From Acidobacteriota bacterium (GTDB taxonomy: Bacteria > Acidobacteriota > Vicinamibacteria > Vicinamibacterales > CAVVIG01): a stretch of DNA of 8,485 bases. This document shows, piece after piece, positions 1 to 6,881 of this stretch (the stretch's first letter is position 1; each line of letters opens with the position of its first letter). The position numbers were made by a program, and so were the translations under genes. The stretch spans positions 1-8,485 of the forward strand of contig QHWL01000176.1 of assembly GCA_003222555.1 (NCBI GenBank). Reading direction: 5' to 3'. The notes under the pieces were generated by a model. It made no database searches and was not told the origin of the DNA. It saw only the letters and a program-made list of their open reading frames with translations.

Positions 1-555
1 CTTGCCCGGGGCTGGCAGTTCTCGGCGTCCTACAGTGCCACGAAGTTCCACGTCCCCTTCACGTGCGATGACAACGTAGGAAACACGAACTACCTAACGA
101 GGGGGTGCAATGTTAACCCCGACGCGGAAATCAACGTGGCCAATAACACGTGGGAGTGGTCGGGCAAAATTTCTGGCGCCTATACTCTTCCCTACGGGAT
201 TACCGCGTCGGCGAATTACGACCACCGGAGTGGGATTCCGCAGGCGCGCCGGGTACTCTTCACAGGGGGCCAGACGATTCGGTCGTTCCTCATGAACGTC
301 GAGCCCATCGGCACCATTCGCCTGCCAAACACGAACCTGATCGACATCCGGACGGCGAAGCGCTTTTCTCTAGGGGGAGAACGCTCGTTGGAAGCCCGTG
401 TCGATGTTTTCAATCTGATGAACGTCAACACGGTCACCAGAAGGGTTCTGCAATCGGGGTCGACTTACCTGCTCCCGTTCACCGCTGGGAGTAACGCGAC
501 CACCTCGATCGTCCTGCCGCGGATCGTGCAAGTCGGCGCCTCGTTCACCTTCTGA
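1..555 (+). CDS. TonB-dependent receptor, C-terminal part (5' end outside window)
   Basis: The frame is open from base 1 and ends in TGA at 553-555, giving the last 184 residues of a larger protein. The sequence alternates polar and aromatic/hydrophobic residues as in outer-membrane beta strands (for example the stretch with GWQFSASYSATKF at the start and ARVDVFNLMN near the end). FNLMN is a common motif of the final strands of TonB-dependent receptors, and the protein ends in GASFTF, with the C-terminal phenylalanine typical of BAM-inserted barrels. Family knowledge: such proteins import large substrates or metal complexes across the outer membrane, and in Acidobacteriota they often carry an N-terminal carboxypeptidase-regulatory domain. 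That part lies outside the window, so the substrate is unknown. It converges on the minus-strand operon. Confidence 0.85.
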   Translation, partial: LARGWQFSASYSATKFHVPFTCDDNVGNTNYLTRGCNVNPDAEINVANNTWEWSGKISGAYTLPYGITASANYDHRSGIPQARRVLFTGGQTIRSFLMNVEPIGTIRLPNTNLIDIRTAKRFSLGGERSLEARVDVFNLMNVNTVTRRVLQSGSTYLLPFTAGSNATTSIVLPRIVQVGASFTF

Positions 556-592
556 CCGCCGAGAAGAACTCGCCAGTCCTGCTCCGACGCGC

Positions 593-616
593 GCCCGGCT
601 GAGACACCAGCCGGGC
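593..616. terminator. Strong hairpin between convergent genes, candidate bidirectional terminator
   Basis: GCCCGGCTG at 593-601 and CAGCCGGGC at 608-616 form a perfect 9-bp stem with a 6-base loop. It lies 38 bases after the receptor stop and 35 bases beyond the stop of the convergent minus-strand gene. No T-run follows on either strand, so it is not a canonical intrinsic terminator; it may be a transcription barrier or a 3'-end stabiliser. The rest of 556-650 shows nothing else. Confidence 0.45.
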
Positions 617-650
617 ACGCGTCATCGAAGTCAGCCTGGACCGTCACGCG

Positions 651-1244
651 CTAGCGGGCATGATTGAGTGCATAGCGAAGATCTTGCGCCAGTTTCTGAC
701 GCGTGCGCATCACGGTGAATCCCCAGCTCAACAAACCGGTCGGCGCGCTGTTCCACGCGGCATCGCGGTCGAACAACAGATAGCTGTCCCATAGCGCGTC
801 GTCGCGCTGCGGGAACCGGCCGTCGCCACCCCGTGACGGCCGCAGATCGGACAGATGGCTCATGAACCAGCGTCCGGCCGACTTCGGCTCGTCCCAGGCC
901 TGGATGACGCGGCGATCGAGGAGGATCTCGCGCGGCCACCGCGATTCTTCGTCACCGGGGTACATCCGGAACCACACGACGAACACGCGCACATCCGCGC
1001 CGGGATTTCTGCCGAGCAGATCGTTTTGCGCCCACCGGGCGCCAGCGACGCACGTCGGTCACGTCGGTGACAACAGCAGAATCAGACGAACGTGGCCTTT
1101 ACCGGCGTTGAACCAGCCGCGGATGTCGTCGATCCCGTGAAGATGCTCGAGAGCCGGCGGCGCGGCAAACGGAACCCTCGCGAACACGGTCGCGAGTGCA
1201 AGCACTGCGCAGGCGATGCGAGAACGCGCAATCAATCGTTGCAT
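651..1244 (-). CDS. Exported thioredoxin-like selenoprotein with UPTC motif (in-frame TGA = selenocysteine)
   Basis: Starting at ATG 1244-1242 and ending at TAG 653-651, the frame has one internal stop, TGA at 1061-1059. Read through, it gives 197 residues: a signal peptide (about 1-28, basic MQRLIARSR then a hydrophobic run), a beta strand LILLLSPT, then U62-P-T-C65, then VAGARW and a hydrophobic strand VRVFVVWF. The context strand-UxxC-helix is that of a thioredoxin-fold active site, with selenocysteine replacing the first cysteine. U62 and C65 are the only Cys-type residues in the predicted mature protein. The remainder (GDEESRWP, LLDRRVIQAWDEP, ALWDSYLLFD) fits an uncharacterised thioredoxin-like family. 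AGAAGGG lies 9 bases before the start. A bSECIS-like hairpin follows the TGA (see 1028-1042). The expected role is an envelope thiol/selenol redox protein; partner unknown. It is the last gene of the minus operon, 76 bases after the propeller gene. The main alternative is a pseudogene broken exactly at the catalytic residue. Confidence 0.85.
1028..1042 (-). promoter_or_regulatory. bSECIS hairpin of the thioredoxin-like selenoprotein
   Basis: In mRNA sense, arms GCGCCC (1042-1037) and GGGCGC (1033-1028) pair perfectly around the loop GGU (1036-1034). The first loop base is separated from the UGA (1061-1059) by 22 nt. Known bacterial SECIS elements lie directly after the UGA within the coding sequence, with the small apical loop about 16-37 nt away and a G in its first two positions. 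This hairpin meets all of those, and would bind SelB to deliver Sec-tRNA. Confidence 0.8.
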
Positions 1245-1265
1245 ATCCCGACACCCTTCTTCTGC

Positions 1266-1286
1266 AGACGACGAAGTTGGTCGTCT
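1266..1286 (-). other. Leader hairpin before the thioredoxin-like gene
   Basis: AGACGAC (1266-1272) and GTCGTCT (1280-1286) make a perfect 7-bp stem with a 7-base loop, in the 76-base gap between the two selenoprotein genes and ending 5 bases before the AGAAGGG ribosome binding site. No U-run follows on the minus strand, so it is unlikely to be a terminator. It might influence translation or processing of the last gene; that is inference only. Confidence 0.35.
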
Positions 1287-1320
1287 AATTGAACGAGCCT
1301 GGTTCGCCTCAGCCGCCCGG

Positions 1321-3567
1321 TCATCGCGCTCCTGCGGCTGCCGGCGCGAAAAGCTCCGGCTTCAGGAAGGTGAACAGACCATTCCAGATCGCATCGGGCG
1401 CAATGACTTCTCCGTCCCGCGCGTTGAACGTGACGCCGGCGGGATGCACGATGCCGGTCGAACGGCCTTTGACGACCGATCGCGGCGGCGCGTCGCCGTC
1501 GTCTTTCTCGTCATCCCACACGCCGATGAACCCTTCGGCGCCGGTGTTCCAGGGCGAGGGCAGCTCGACGTCAGGATCGAGGCCGCGCCGCGGGCTGTCG
1601 ATGTCGTACGGCGGCAGGTATTCGTTGTTGATGACGGCCGCGAAGATCCGGCCGGTGTCCGGGTCGACCGCAATCTGTCGCAGCCGGGCGATGCCGGTTT
1701 TCGGTCCCGCGATGACGCGACGAGGCGCGACGTCGCCTTCGTCGGTGCGGCCGAAGATGAGCAGGCCGGTCACGCCTCCGGGCAGACGCGAATAGCTCGA
1801 CACGACGAGCAGGTCACGATTCGGATCGACGGCGATGCCAACCACCTGCAGCAGCCTCGTTTGTGGTCCTTGAATCGTCCGGAGCGGCGGGGCGTCGCCG
1901 TCAGCATCGCGCTTGTAGACGAGCACGCGCCGATCGCCGGGGTCGCCAACGAACAGCTCGTTGTTTTTCTCGTCCACTGCGACGGTTTCCGGTCGCGAGA
2001 GGCCGCTGCGCGGGCCCTGAATCGTGCGGATCGGCGCCTCCTCACCGGTGGCCCCGCCGCGGAAGACGACGATCGCCGCCGCCAGCGGATTCGGCGCCAC
2101 GATCTCGTCGTGCGTCGTGTCGTACGCGATGCCGTGCGTCGTCCGGCTCAGATGGGTCATCTGCCCCTGGATGACCCTAGCCGGTGCCACGTTTCCGTTT
2201 GCCAGCCTGGCAAACGCCGCGATGCGCGGCTGGCTGACTCAATTCGGGACCAGGACTTCGCTGCGTTTGGTGTCGTACGCGACGGCGTACGGATTGCCGA
2301 ATCCGCTGGTCTCTTTGCCTGCGGGCGCGTTGCGGAGGATGCGCCGCGGCGCGACGTTCCCGGCGGCGAGCCGCGGGAAGACGAGCGCAGTGTGGTCGCC
2401 GAAATTTGCGACCCAGATCTCTCCCTTCGCGATTGCGGTGCCCATCGGCGCCTTGATGCCGGTCAGCGGTCCGCGAATCACGCGCTTGGGCGGCACGTCG
2501 CCGCTTGCCGTCCGCGGAAAGACCAGGACGGAGTTGTCGCCGTTGTTCGCGACAATGATCTCGTTGTTGATCTCGTCGACCGCGATGCCCATCGGCCAGT
2601 CGATCTGGGCCGCCGGTCCCTGAATCGTGCGCAGCGGCGCGACGTCGCCGTTCGCGTCGCCGTCGTAGACGGTCACCGACGAGGGGACGAACCGGCCGCC
2701 CGCCGACTCGTCGAAAGCGTTGCCGGTCCGCTCCTGCCGCGACTCGCGCGCGTCGTACGCGGTATACGACGTGATGAGCTCGGCGGGACGATAGTTGCCG
2801 TGATTCGCGACGACGATCTCGTTGTGCGTCTCGTCGAAGTAGATGCCGTGCGGGTCGGCCATGCCCGTTTTCGGACCGCGGACCGACCGGATGGGCGGGT
2901 CGAACTTCTTCGCGTCGCGCCTGAATACCACGAACATATTCGGCGTCTGCACCGACAGCGCCATCACGTCGCGCTTGGGCGCGAACGCGATGCCCCAGGA
3001 CTGGTGCGGCACGTACAACAGCCGCTTCGGGTTGACGTTGCCGCGGGCGTCGTAGTCGAACACGACGAGCCGGTCTTCGACGTCGTTGTTCACCATGAAG
3101 AGCTCACGGTGCACCGGATCCATCGCGACGCCGGCAGCAAAGCCAACGCCGGTGTCCGGCCCCATGATTTGCTGTCTTGCGGTGGCCGCCTGCTTCGACG
3201 TCCGGCTGCCGGCGGTGCGGTCGTAGGTGAGGAGACTCTTGCGATTGGTGTCGCTCATCATCACGAGATCGTTCGTCGTGTCGAGGGCGACGCCGTTGAA
3301 GCTCGGATAGGGATCGACGACCATGCGAACCGGCGGGATGTCGCCACCTTCGGTGTCGCTGCGCTCTGGAATGGCGAGTTGTTGCGTCGGGCCCACGACG
3401 CTCCGGCCTCCAACTGCGTCGGCGGCGTCCGGCATCAGGCAGAGGCTGCCGTCGGCTTCGGCGGCGGCCTCGGTCGTTGCGACGAATATGTCCTCGACCG
3501 ATGGTCCGCGACCGCCGACGAGCCACACGCCAAGGGCGACGGCTATCGGTGTGACCAGGCGGCGCAT
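1321..3567 (-). CDS. Exported twelve-repeat beta-propeller selenoprotein (in-frame TGA = selenocysteine)
   Basis: From ATG 3567-3565 to TGA 1323-1321, with one internal TGA at 2241-2239 read as selenocysteine, this is 748 residues. Residues 1-20 form a signal peptide or anchor (MRR, then a hydrophobic run). From about residue 75 there are about twelve repeats of the NHL/YncE kind, each with GIAxD, a strand like NEIIVAN, a strand like VLVFPR, a GDVxP turn and RxIxGP. Twelve repeats suggests two six-bladed propellers. The TGA falls inside repeat seven: KRSEVLVPN, U443, VSQPRIAAFAR, then GNVAPARVIQG; this matches the neighbouring repeat GEIWVAN-FGDHTALVFPR-GNVAPRRI position for position. So the frame is continuous protein, not two genes. 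C43 is the only cysteine. AGGG lies 5 bases before the start, and the gene begins 16 bases after the stop of the upstream gene, so they form an operon. Function is unknown; a propeller scaffold with one selenol is unusual. The terminal TGA at 1321 shows TGA is still a stop in this genome. Confidence 0.8.
1330..3355 (-). repeat. Twelve tandem beta-propeller blade repeats
   Basis: The translated protein repeats a unit of roughly 45-75 residues whose recurring marks are (R)xIxGPxTG, GIAxDxxxNEI, VAN, xVxVFxR and GDVxP. Units are regular except for an insertion in unit 4 (between VANHGN and VTVYDGDANGD) and another in unit 11 (around NNEYLPPYD to GVWDDEKDDGD). At DNA level the repeats have diverged, so they are old and not a recent amplification. 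The selenocysteine sits in unit 7, the first of the second set of six. Confidence 0.7.
2196..2216 (-). promoter_or_regulatory. bSECIS hairpin of the propeller selenoprotein
   Basis: In mRNA sense, CGUUUGCCA (2216-2208) pairs perfectly over 9 bp with UGGCAAACG (2204-2196), closing the loop GGC (2207-2205). The first loop base is 31 nt after the UGA at 2241-2239, inside the known 16-37 nt range, and the loop begins with two Gs. It encodes part of the repeat AAFARLANGN, so it is constrained both as protein and as RNA, as bacterial SECIS elements are. Confidence 0.8.
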
Positions 3568-3583
3568 ATCAGCCCTGGCGTTC

Positions 3584-5272
3584 TTAATTCACCGGCTCCA
3601 CTTTGACAATGGAGGCGCCGTGATTACTGCCCACCCAGAACGTGACCGGGGTCGTCGAATTGTCCACAAACACTCTCCGAATGTTCGTGGACCGGGGAAG
3701 GAGGTATTCAGTGGATTGACCCGATTTAGGATCGAGCCGCAGCACGCGGTCGTTAGTCACCGATCCGGTCCACACGTCACCGTTCTTGTCCACGATGACA
3801 TCATAGGGGGCGCTCCATGGAGTGGGCGCAAGCCACTCCTGGAATCGTTCGGAACGCGTGTCAAACATGCCGACCCTGTTACCGCGGTATTCAGCAAACC
3901 AGAAGCGGTCGTCGGAGTCTATCGAAGCGCGGCGAGGCCTGGAGTTGGCTGTTGGGGTCTGGTAGAACGTGATTTTCCCGGTTTTCGCGTCGATCCTTCC
4001 GATTTGGCCTTGTTCGAAATCCGTGAAATACGCATTGTTCCTTGAGTCGGGAACGACATCGTAGATGTTATGGTTCTCGCCCTTCTCGTACGCGCCCTTG
4101 AACGGCTCGAACGGCTCGAATGTGCCGGACCCGAGATCCATCCGGAGAATCATCGTATAGCCGTGGTTTTCCAGCCATATCTTCCCATCTACCGAAGCGC
4201 GTTCGGGATGGACCATGTTTACCTGGGTTGCGTCGTTGTTCCACTCGGGCGGAAGAATCCAGGTCTGGAATTTCTCAGTCTTCCTGTCGAATCTCGCGAT
4301 CCCTCCTTGATTCATCGCGGCAAGCCACAAGTCGCCCTCTTGATCGAACTGCAACCCAAGGTTGCCGGTCGGAAAGCCTTGTTTCATCACCGGGAGGGGA
4401 TATTCCGTGACCTTTGCGGTTTTGGGGTCGAGCCTTCCGATGTTTTGCTCGCCGAAATTGGAGTACCACACCATCCCTTTCGAATCCACGACGACGTCGT
4501 GTGGCTCGATCGTGGCGCGCGGAAGATCGTACTCCGTGATGACGACCTGCGTGGCCGATCCCTTGGGCCGCGGGAATGTTTTGAGGGGGTACTCCCATTG
4601 CGAGGCGGAACTCAAATTGATCGTGCTGAGGAACTGAGCGAACCGCTGCTGAGATTGCCGTAGTTGCTCGCCGCGGGGAGCGAGAAGCCAGGGGGCTGGC
4701 CGTTTCTGCACGTGTAGCGGAAAGCTTGAATTCGTATAACTCGCCATTCTCTGCAGCACGCTCACGAATTCAGCCGCATCGTGCTTGGATTTGACGATGG
4801 GTTCGAGCGTGTGGCAGACCACACAATTGAGGAGACCGGCCTTTTGATCGCCGGTACCCGGCATGCTCGAGAGCCATTCCGCGTTCGTCAACTGGGAAGA
4901 GAGAGCTTGCACATGGTGCAGCGTGAGGTTGGTTGTAACTGTTTTGTCCGGAGTAATCCCCACGGCTCCGGGATCATCCATCTCGTATCCCACGGCGCGG
5001 ATACGGAGCGAATACTCACCTGAAGCCAGCTTGTTCCGAGGAAAGCTGTACTGTCCGCGGGCATCGCTCACGACGCTTACCGACACGGTAGACCCCGTTT
5101 TCTTGGCGCTGACCAAGACGCCCTCCATAGGCCCTTCGTCAGTGGAGCTTACCCGTCCAACCAACGCGAGGGCGCTTTCCGGGGAGAGACTCCAAGAACT
5201 GGATGTTGCTAGTGTTAGATTGAGGGCAACACCGGCGGTCACGCTCAGCCAAAAAGTCTTTGCTCGCATCAT
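3584..5272 (-). CDS. Carboxypeptidase-regulatory domain / heme c / Vgb-like beta-propeller fusion protein
   Basis: 562 residues from ATG 5272 to TAA 3586-3584; a second ATG directly follows and could be the start. Residues 1-28 form a signal peptide. Residues about 36-118 are a carboxypeptidase-regulatory (CarboxypepD_reg) beta-sandwich (VGRVSSTDEGPMEGVLV, GQYSFP, YSLRIRAVGYE). C150-V-V-C-H154 is one c-type heme motif, within a helical segment to about 220. From about 245 to the end a Vgb-like propeller repeats PHDVVVDSKGMVWYSNF, IGRLDPKTAKVTEYPLP, GQIGRIDAKTGKITFY and similar. Vgb itself is virginiamycin B lyase, but this fold is used widely and no antibiotic role should be inferred. The likely place is the periplasm, as a heme protein able to pass electrons. 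It is the first gene of the minus operon, 16 bases before the selenoprotein propeller, and is transcribed away from the copper monooxygenase-like gene. Confidence 0.85.
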   Translation of the reverse strand: MMRAKTFWLSVTAGVALNLTLATSSSWSLSPESALALVGRVSSTDEGPMEGVLVSAKKTGSTVSVSVVSDARGQYSFPRNKLASGEYSLRIRAVGYEMDDPGAVGITPDKTVTTNLTLHHVQALSSQLTNAEWLSSMPGTGDQKAGLLNCVVCHTLEPIVKSKHDAAEFVSVLQRMASYTNSSFPLHVQKRPAPWLLAPRGEQLRQSQQRFAQFLSTINLSSASQWEYPLKTFPRPKGSATQVVITEYDLPRATIEPHDVVVDSKGMVWYSNFGEQNIGRLDPKTAKVTEYPLPVMKQGFPTGNLGLQFDQEGDLWLAAMNQGGIARFDRKTEKFQTWILPPEWNNDATQVNMVHPERASVDGKIWLENHGYTMILRMDLGSGTFEPFEPFKGAYEKGENHNIYDVVPDSRNNAYFTDFEQGQIGRIDAKTGKITFYQTPTANSRPRRASIDSDDRFWFAEYRGNRVGMFDTRSERFQEWLAPTPWSAPYDVIVDKNGDVWTGSVTNDRVLRLDPKSGQSTEYLLPRSTNIRRVFVDNSTTPVTFWVGSNHGASIVKVEPVN

Positions 5273-5289
5273 TCACCACTTTGCGGGAA

Positions 5290-5302
5290 GTCGTGTCACG
5301 AC
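5290..5302. promoter_or_regulatory. Palindrome GTCGTG-T-CACGAC, candidate operator
   Basis: A perfect 6-1-6 inverted repeat lies between the minus-strand TATAAT box and the start codon of the heme-propeller gene, within the expected 5' leader. Position suits a repressor site or a small RNA hairpin. No known regulator consensus was recognised. Confidence 0.35.
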
Positions 5303-5317
5303 GCTGTTTGTGGAGAA

Positions 5318-5323
5318 ATTATA
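5318..5323 (-). promoter_or_regulatory. Candidate -10 box (TATAAT) for the minus operon
   Basis: A perfect TATAAT on the minus strand ends 45 bases before the start of the heme-propeller gene, in otherwise GC-rich DNA. No good -35 hexamer is found 16-18 bases upstream, so it may need an activator or be chance. If used, transcription would start near 5311. Confidence 0.4.
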
Positions 5324-5412
5324 CGCCGCGCCCTGTTCTCGCTGCCGGATATCGTGATCCGTCAAAGATCGTTTGATCGCGGTCCGTTCCTCGAGCGTAA
5401 ATGCCGCGATGA

Positions 5413-5442
5413 TTGACAGGTGGCCGGTTTCGGGTGGAGAAT
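5413..5442 (+). promoter_or_regulatory. Candidate sigma-70 promoter for the plus operon
   Basis: TTGACA at 5413-5418 is followed after 18 bases by GAGAAT at 5437-5442 (4 of 6 matches to TATAAT). It lies about 55 bases before the cytochrome/monooxygenase start. The -35 is a perfect match; the -10 is weak. Confidence 0.35.
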
Positions 5443-5495
5443 TCTCGACTGGAAGCCCAGATTTGCACAGGATAACGGAGACGCGGGGAGGTCAG

Positions 5496-6853
5496 ATGGT
5501 CATGAGGCAGTTCCTCGGCACCAGGTTTGCGGGCTCTGCCGTTGCGACGTTGTTCGCTGGCTTGACAATCGGCGTGGTCCAGCTCGCGGCGCTCGGCCAG
5601 GATTCGGGGAAGGTTCAGTCCCAGCCTACCTTCGCGAAGGATGTGGCGCCCATCCTGCAGCGCTCGTGTCAGACCTGCCATCGTCCCGGCGCGATCGCGC
5701 CGATGTCGCTGCTGACGTACCAGGACGTGCGGCCCTGGGCGCGATCGATTCGGCAAAGGGTGACCAATCGTGAGATGCCGCCGTGGTACATCGACAAGAA
5801 CGTCGGCATCACGAAGTTCAAGGACGATCCCTCGTTGACCGACGAGGAGATCGCCACCATTACCAAGTGGGTGGATTCTGGCGCGGCGATGGGCAATCCG
5901 GCGGATATGCCGCCGCCGCGCGAGTTCAGCGGCTACGATCAGTGGCACATCGGCAAACCCGATTACATCGTCACGATGCCGAAGCCGTACATCCTGGCAG
6001 CCAACGGGCCGGACAACATCGTGGACGTGCTCGTCGATCCGGGGTTCAAGGAAGACATGTACGTGATGGCCGTCGAGAGCAAGCCCGCCGACGCCCAGAG
6101 CTTCAAAGTGGTGCATCACTTCACCACGAATATGATCGAGGATCCTGAAGAGGATCCGGTCGGTCTGTTCTTCAATGAATATGCGCTCGGCAAGAACGGC
6201 GACATCTTCCCGCCCAACTCCGGGCGCTTGATCAAGGCGGGTTCGAAGATCAACTTCAACCTGCACCTGAACTCGCGCGGCGAACAGACGCCAGTGTCGG
6301 TCCCGGGTTCAAGGTGTTCCCCAAGGGCGTGGTGCCGAAGTACGTCGCTTTTACCCAGCACATGGGCGACAACAACGAGCTGGATATCCCGGCGGGAGCG
6401 ATCGCGCGTCATGACGGCTACTTCCGCCTGCCGAAGGCGGCGCTGCTCTCCGCGTTCCAGCCGCACATGCACAACCGCGGTAAAGCGATGTGCATGGAGG
6501 CGATCTATCCTGACGTCCGGGCCGATTCGGCCCGTCCGGGTCCCGCGCGCACCGAGACTCTCAGTTGTGTGAGCAACTACCAGTTTGGCTGGCACATCAC
6601 GTATCCGTACGCCGACGATGTGGCGCCGCTGCTGCCGGCCGGCACGATCGTTCACATCACCGGATGGCACGACAACACGGCGGCCAACAAATACAACCCG
6701 AACCCCAACACGTGGGTCGGCGGAGGCGCCCGGTCCATTGACGAGATGAGCTTCGCGTGGGTGTCGCTGACCTATCTCGAGCAGGACGATTACACGCAAC
6801 GAGTGCAGGCGAGAGGGAAGGCCCAGCAGACGAGGAACCAGACCCCGAAATAA
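5496..6853 (+). CDS. Cytochrome c / copper type II ascorbate-dependent monooxygenase-like protein (frameshifted)
   Basis: ATG 5496 follows GGGGAGG with a 4-base gap; ATG 5502 (10-base gap) is the alternative. A signal peptide covers about 1-34. C58-Q-T-C-H62 binds one heme c, in the form FAKDVAPILQRSCQTCHRPG common in acidobacterial cytochromes. The rest resembles the copper-binding monooxygenase fold (PHM/DBM): HH at 207-208 (VHHFTTNM), H257 (NLHLN), HxH at 324-326 (QPHMHNRGK) and a methionine at about 418 (DEMSFAWVSLTY) match the HH+H and HxH+M copper sets. The frame breaks near 6303: the first frame reads to GEQTPVSV, then the +2 frame resumes at GFKVFPKG (6305). One missing base would give a normal protein of about 452 residues. 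All key residues are kept on both sides, so a sequence error or a very recent mutation is likelier than an old pseudogene. Substrate unknown. It is the first gene of the plus operon. Confidence 0.8.
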
Positions 6854-6881
6854 CCGCACCTTGGCTTCCGAGGAGATTGCG

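Noticed and set aside
2239..3567. Treating 3567->2239 and 2190->1321 as two separate propeller genes
   Set aside because: The TGA splits a single blade, both parts are in the same frame, and the second part has no good ribosome binding site or signal peptide.
1216..3606. 796-codon open frame on the plus strand
   Set aside because: It is antisense to the propeller gene. Its translation is rich in Arg, Asp and Val with no fold-like pattern, whereas the minus strand gives regular repeats. Long shadow frames are common opposite GC-rich genes.
1143..4875. 13-base direct repeat ATGCTCGAGAGCC at about 1143 and 4863
   Set aside because: It falls in unrelated codons of two different genes read in different frames; a chance match.
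3584..5272. Virginiamycin B lyase resistance gene
   Set aside because: Only the propeller fold is shared; the heme motif and carboxypeptidase-regulatory domain point to another role.
6141..6158. Direct repeat of GGATCC
   Set aside because: It encodes the acidic stretch EDPEEDP within the monooxygenase-like gene and shows no sign of a mobile or regulatory site.
5319..6266. 315-codon open frame on the minus strand
   Set aside because: It lies opposite the cytochrome c/monooxygenase gene, overlaps the divergent promoter region and shows no recognisable protein pattern.
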